Part shown: positions 7,568 to 10,636 of the stretch, piece by piece
Numbering within the stretch: position 1 is the first letter of the stretch
Layout of the letters: every line of letters begins with the position of its first letter
Origin: JAYZDB01 sp036338025
Lineage (GTDB): Bacteria > Planctomycetota > UBA1135 > UBA2386
DNA: 10,636 nt
Assembly (NCBI GenBank): GCA_036338025.1
Contig: JAYZDB010000131.1
Location: 1 to 10,636 of the forward strand
Reading direction: 5' to 3'
Made by a program: the position numbers and the translations under genes
The notes under the pieces: model-generated
What the model was told of the DNA's origin: nothing
Seen by the model: only the letters and a program-made list of their open reading frames with translations
Database searches by the model: none

Positions 7568-9538
7568 ATGGCCGACACGGAAACCACCACCGACAGCAAT
7601 CCCAGCGCGGTGGCCGCGGAACGAACGCATGATGCCTGGTGGCGGCATCCATTCATCCTGGTGCCGTGGATATTCTACTACGTCACCTCGGCGCCAACGA
7701 TCGGCCTGGGCGACACCGCGATGCTGATCGACGGGATCCAGACCCTGCACATCAGCACCCACTGCAACAGCCACAACGTGACGGTACTGATCGGATGGCT
7801 GCTGTCGTTCCTGCCATTCGAGAACATCGCGTTCAAGGCCAATCTCCTGTCGGTCGTCGTGGGGAGTTCGACGGTAGTGGCGTTCTACTTCCTGGTCCGC
7901 GCGATGTTCCAAAACGTCTGGGTCGCCGCCATCAGCGCGAGTTGCTTGATGGTCTCGCACTCGATGTGGTGGCACAGCACCTTGACGGAAGTCTACGCGG
8001 TCAACGCCGCCTTCATGGTGACGGCGCTATGGCTGGTGTGGCGCCTGCATGAACAGTTCGAGCCGCGCCGACTCTACGCCCTGTTCTTCGTCGCTGGGCT
8101 GAGCATCTTCAACCACGCCCAACTCGGCACGATCGCGCTGGGTGCAACCATCATCCTGATCGGCAAGGCCGTTTCGAAAGATGGCGGTGGGGTCAAATTG
8201 TTCCTTGGCAGCTCGACCGCCTTCCTGATCGGATTCTTGCCCTATCTCATCACATTCCTCGCAGACACCAACCGAGTCGGCTTCGCCACCGCGTTCGACG
8301 AGGCCCGCGGCAGCCACTTCAAGACGATGATGTTCTCCGGGCGGGTCTGGACTTCGGTACAAGACCTCGGGTTCCTGATCTTCCAGCAGTTTCCTACCCC
8401 GTTCCTCTTGGCGGTGATCGTCGGCGTCGCCCTGTTCTACAAGACTTGGAAGGTATCGTTGCCAGCCGCCGCCCTGACCGTCACGTTTGGCGTCAACACC
8501 GTGTTCTTCATGTTCTTCCAGACCTGGGACAAGTTCGCGTTCTTGCTGCCGTCGTTCGTGATCCTGGTCTTTTGGGGTGCGTTTGCGATCGCTCCGCTGG
8601 TCCGGTGGGCGAGCCAGCCTGGGCGGATGGCTGCCGCGTTCGGACTGGCCATCGTGAACCTTGGGTGCCTGGTCTTTCCGATCTACTTCTACGGCAAACT
8701 GAGCGAGTGGGGTCAGTCTCCCGGCTTCTGGCAAGACCGCTACAACAACGCCTTCACCAGCAACACCCACGATGCGGCCAGCTACATCGCGAATCCAAAC
8801 AAGCGCGGCTACTACGAGATCGAAGACCTGGCGAACCAGCTTTTCGAACGCCTGCCGAGCGACGCAATCTTCATCGACGACGACTCGCGGACGTACTACT
8901 CAATCAAGTACTTCCAGCGCTACTACGAACGACGCGACGACATCTCAGTCCAACTGATCAACTCCTGGGGCTTCAAAAACTGGGGCGCCTCGGCGAAGCA
9001 GTTTGGCGATGGCCTGGAGAACGCCCTACAGCAGAATCAGCCCCTGTTCATGGTCTCGATCGACTGGCCGTTCCAGAGGTTCCTGAAGCAGGTCGGGAAG
9101 CGTAAACGGTATCGATTCCAACGATTCCGTCTCTCGGAGGAACGATGGATCTACCAACTGGTACCGCTCAGCAAGACCGAAGACCAACTGACGGACTACG
9201 AGAGACTGCCCCACTGTCAAAACATGATCACCGGCCGCGGTCTCAATGGACCAGACGGCGAGAGGCAGAGCGAGTTCGGATCCAAGCAACAGGTGATGAC
9301 CTACATCAACTTCGTACGCAACGACCACAGCTTCCCAGTGGTTTTCGAATGGTGGCCACCCGGGGCCAGCAAACCCTACGAGGTCAGCAAGCCCTTCATG
9401 GTCCGCACCGGAAGTACAAACCTCTGGTCGAAACTACGCGGCAAGCAACCCCGAGCCGCCGGTGATTGGACCGTGCGGGCGATGTCCGGCAAGCACCGAC
9501 TCATCGAGACCCGGTTCACCATGAACAAGCGACAATAG
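7568..9538 (+). CDS. DUF2723/PMT-like membrane glycosyltransferase with C-terminal DUF2914-like domain (656 aa)
   Basis: A polytopic inner-membrane protein of the DUF2723 group, which is related to protein O-mannosyltransferases (GT-C fold, lipid-linked sugar donors). ATG at 7568 gives a short hydrophilic N-terminus before the first membrane segment; a TTG 12 codons upstream is less likely. Diagnostic features are GLGDTAMLIDGIQTL at 46-60, where D49 matches the catalytic-type aspartate near the first loop, the EVY box at 141-143 after a WWHST segment, and NHAQLG at 182-187. About ten membrane helices lie between 27 and 375. The usual family 'HPPG.P' after the aspartate is replaced by THCNSHNVT (64-72). 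A soluble part (about 380-545) contains IFIDDDSRTYYSIKYFQ, as in C-terminal domains of such proteins. Residues 570-652 (FEWWPPG, LWSKLRG, GDWTVRAMSGKHRL) resemble DUF2914. The stop lies five bases from that of the convergent neighbour. Sugar and acceptor unknown; the DUF2914 call is by eye. Confidence 0.8.
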   Translation: MADTETTTDSNPSAVAAERTHDAWWRHPFILVPWIFYYVTSAPTIGLGDTAMLIDGIQTLHISTHCNSHNVTVLIGWLLSFLPFENIAFKANLLSVVVGSSTVVAFYFLVRAMFQNVWVAAISASCLMVSHSMWWHSTLTEVYAVNAAFMVTALWLVWRLHEQFEPRRLYALFFVAGLSIFNHAQLGTIALGATIILIGKAVSKDGGGVKLFLGSSTAFLIGFLPYLITFLADTNRVGFATAFDEARGSHFKTMMFSGRVWTSVQDLGFLIFQQFPTPFLLAVIVGVALFYKTWKVSLPAAALTVTFGVNTVFFMFFQTWDKFAFLLPSFVILVFWGAFAIAPLVRWASQPGRMAAAFGLAIVNLGCLVFPIYFYGKLSEWGQSPGFWQDRYNNAFTSNTHDAASYIANPNKRGYYEIEDLANQLFERLPSDAIFIDDDSRTYYSIKYFQRYYERRDDISVQLINSWGFKNWGASAKQFGDGLENALQQNQPLFMVSIDWPFQRFLKQVGKRKRYRFQRFRLSEERWIYQLVPLSKTEDQLTDYERLPHCQNMITGRGLNGPDGERQSEFGSKQQVMTYINFVRNDHSFPVVFEWWPPGASKPYEVSKPFMVRTGSTNLWSKLRGKQPRAAGDWTVRAMSGKHRLIETRFTMNKRQ

Positions 9539-9543
9539 CCGAC

Positions 9544-10636
9544 CTACTTGCGCTTCATGATCGCCACGCCCCATTCGATCTTGGTGTCCTTGAGGCGATC
9601 GGGGTGCAGCGGCATCACGCCAAACCTGGCCACACCGATGTAGTTCTCGGCGACCCACTGGGCGATGGATTGGCCGTAGATCAGGCCGAATAGCGCGAAC
9701 TTGTCGCCGTACTCGCCAGTAACCCGATGCACCAGGACACAGTAGTCCGCCGGCCTGGCCTGCAGGTCTGCCAGGACGCGATCCTCCCCATACATGAGGA
9801 TCTCCGGCGGCATGAAGTTGATCTGCCGGGTCGGGTTGACCCGTCGCGAGAAGTAGTTGATCGAGATCCCCTCGGGTAAGACCAGAACCGAGTCTTCGGG
9901 GCGGGTGTTTTGGAGCAACCACTTGATGGCATGCTTGCTCGGCTGGGTCAGCACCGAATCGCGACAGTGGAACGACTCGTGCTGACCTCCCTGGACGGCG
10001 GTCTTGCCGGACAACTGATACGCCACGATTTTCATGCAGCCGATCAGCAGGATGATCAGGAGCCCGAAACCGCCGCCGCGGAACACGCCGCCGGCCCAGC
10101 CCGACTGATTCAAGCGACGCGGCACCCAGCACAGCAGGCCCACGACACTCAGCAGCGTGGCGGGAAACGCCAGGCCGAAGCCGTATTGGTGGAAACGGAC
10201 ATTGAAGAAGATCTTGGGCAGTAGACCAAGTGCCAGGGCACACAGAACCAATCCCAGCACCGCAGACTCGTCTCGTCGTCGCTGGAACCGGATCACGAAG
10301 CCCACCGTCACGGCCGTGATGAAGAGGAGAATCGGTGCGAAGGAGAGATCCCCCGGCAGGAAGTAACCAGCGGGGCCTGGCTGATCCAAGAGGCTCCAAT
10401 TCGAAATCCACAGCAGCACCGCGACCATCAACGCCACCGCGATCTCGAGGACTCGTTGCCTCGGCACCCCGACTCGGCGGGCCGCCCGGGCAGCAAAAAC
10501 ACTGGGAGCCAAGACCAGGAGGAACCACCCGGTCCACTTCGCAATTACAGCCAGGCTTGCGGCAATGTCCTTGGTGCCCTGCCCATCGCTGTAGAACGGC
10601 AGAGCCATCAACTCCTTGTTGGTGACGTGGACCCAA
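9544..10636 (-). CDS. GT39/PMT-like membrane glycosyltransferase, 5' end outside window
   Basis: An open frame enters from the right edge and runs 363 codons to TAG at 9544; the start is outside the window. The segment begins WVHVTNKELMALPFYSDG, so the N-terminal catalytic loop of a GT-C enzyme is probably the missing part. Numbering from the edge, about six membrane helices are visible (29-49, 62-78, 98-115, 124-141, 153-170, 189-206), with FHQYGFGLAFPATLL at 148-162 in the style of GT39/ArnT-like enzymes. A C-terminal soluble domain (about 210-363) includes SVLVLPEGISINYFSRRVNP (249-268) and YGQSIAQWVAENY (320-332), a pattern I associate with planctomycete-type GT39 proteins. Expected reaction: sugar transfer from a polyprenyl-phosphate donor at the outer face of the inner membrane. 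It is convergent with the DUF2723-type gene, five bases apart. Family assignment is moderately sure, substrate unknown. Confidence 0.7.
   Translation of the reverse strand, partial: WVHVTNKELMALPFYSDGQGTKDIAASLAVIAKWTGWFLLVLAPSVFAARAARRVGVPRQRVLEIAVALMVAVLLWISNWSLLDQPGPAGYFLPGDLSFAPILLFITAVTVGFVIRFQRRRDESAVLGLVLCALALGLLPKIFFNVRFHQYGFGLAFPATLLSVVGLLCWVPRRLNQSGWAGGVFRGGGFGLLIILLIGCMKIVAYQLSGKTAVQGGQHESFHCRDSVLTQPSKHAIKWLLQNTRPEDSVLVLPEGISINYFSRRVNPTRQINFMPPEILMYGEDRVLADLQARPADYCVLVHRVTGEYGDKFALFGLIYGQSIAQWVAENYIGVARFGVMPLHPDRLKDTKIEWGVAIMKRK

Noticed and set aside
7286..7975. A 230-codon upstream extension of the protease reading frame on the minus strand
   Set aside because: It lies antisense to the 5' part of the membrane glycosyltransferase gene, is rich in Arg/His/Gln/Asp as expected of a shadow frame in GC-rich DNA, and would place the clear signal peptide in the middle of the protein.
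8027..8770. Minus-strand open frame of about 247 codons opposite the membrane glycosyltransferase gene
   Set aside because: Composition is dominated by Glu/Gln/Arg/Asp as an antisense image of hydrophobic helices, while the plus frame encodes consistent membrane segments and family motifs.
9434..10636. Minus-strand frame open to the right edge, parallel to the GT39-like gene but in another phase
   Set aside because: It is rich in Arg, Pro, Gly and Ala without membrane segments; the alternative phase on the same strand gives clear helices and a GT39-style C-terminal domain.
1..10636. RNA genes, CRISPR arrays, insertion sequences, attachment sites
   Set aside because: No tRNA-like cloverleaf, repeat-spacer pattern, transposase motif or flanking direct repeats were seen; the sizeable gaps are only those at 5375-5653 and 7286-7567.

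Overview
The window is GC-rich and gene-dense. Its genes encode proteins of the cell surface or secretory pathway, with no metabolic, informational or mobile-element genes. The gene content is what I would expect of a planctomycete or a similar large-genome, surface-elaborate bacterium: very large secreted proteins built from carboxypeptidase-regulatory-like (transthyretin-fold) modules, a reprolysin-type zinc protease, and two polytopic glycosyltransferase-like membrane proteins. This assignment rests on family composition only, since there is no rRNA or marker gene, and it is tentative.

Layout from left to right. (1) Positions 1-2567, minus strand: a large secreted multi-domain protein whose 3' end lies beyond the left edge; 855 codons are visible with no stop. 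(2) Positions 2564-5374, minus strand: a second secreted multi-domain protein of 936 residues. It is the upstream partner of (1), overlaps it by ATGA, and carries the Shine-Dalgarno sequence of (1) inside its last codons. The two proteins are paralogous. (3) Positions 5375-5653: a non-coding gap holding a hairpin that probably ends transcription of the next gene. (4) Positions 5654-7285, minus strand: a secreted metzincin-type zinc metalloprotease. (5) Positions 7286-7567: a divergent intergenic region with a perfect 7-bp inverted repeat. (6) Positions 7568-9538, plus strand: a membrane protein of the DUF2723/protein-O-mannosyltransferase-like type with an appended C-terminal beta domain that resembles DUF2914. 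(7) Positions 9544-10636, minus strand, convergent with (6): the C-terminal part of a GT39/PMT-like membrane glycosyltransferase, whose 5' end is beyond the right edge.

How the genes may work together (inference): three exported proteins lie beside two lipid-linked-sugar-type glycosyltransferases, which suggests a locus for building or glycosylating the envelope or exported proteins. Nothing in the sequence proves that the glycosyltransferases act on the neighbouring secreted proteins. Only the two paralogous secreted proteins are clearly co-translated. I found no tRNA, rRNA, CRISPR array, insertion sequence or attachment site. The most unusual points are the translationally coupled pair of divergent multi-module secreted paralogues, the atypical zinc motif and candidate cysteine switch of the protease, and the fusion of a membrane glycosyltransferase-like core to a DUF2914-like domain.
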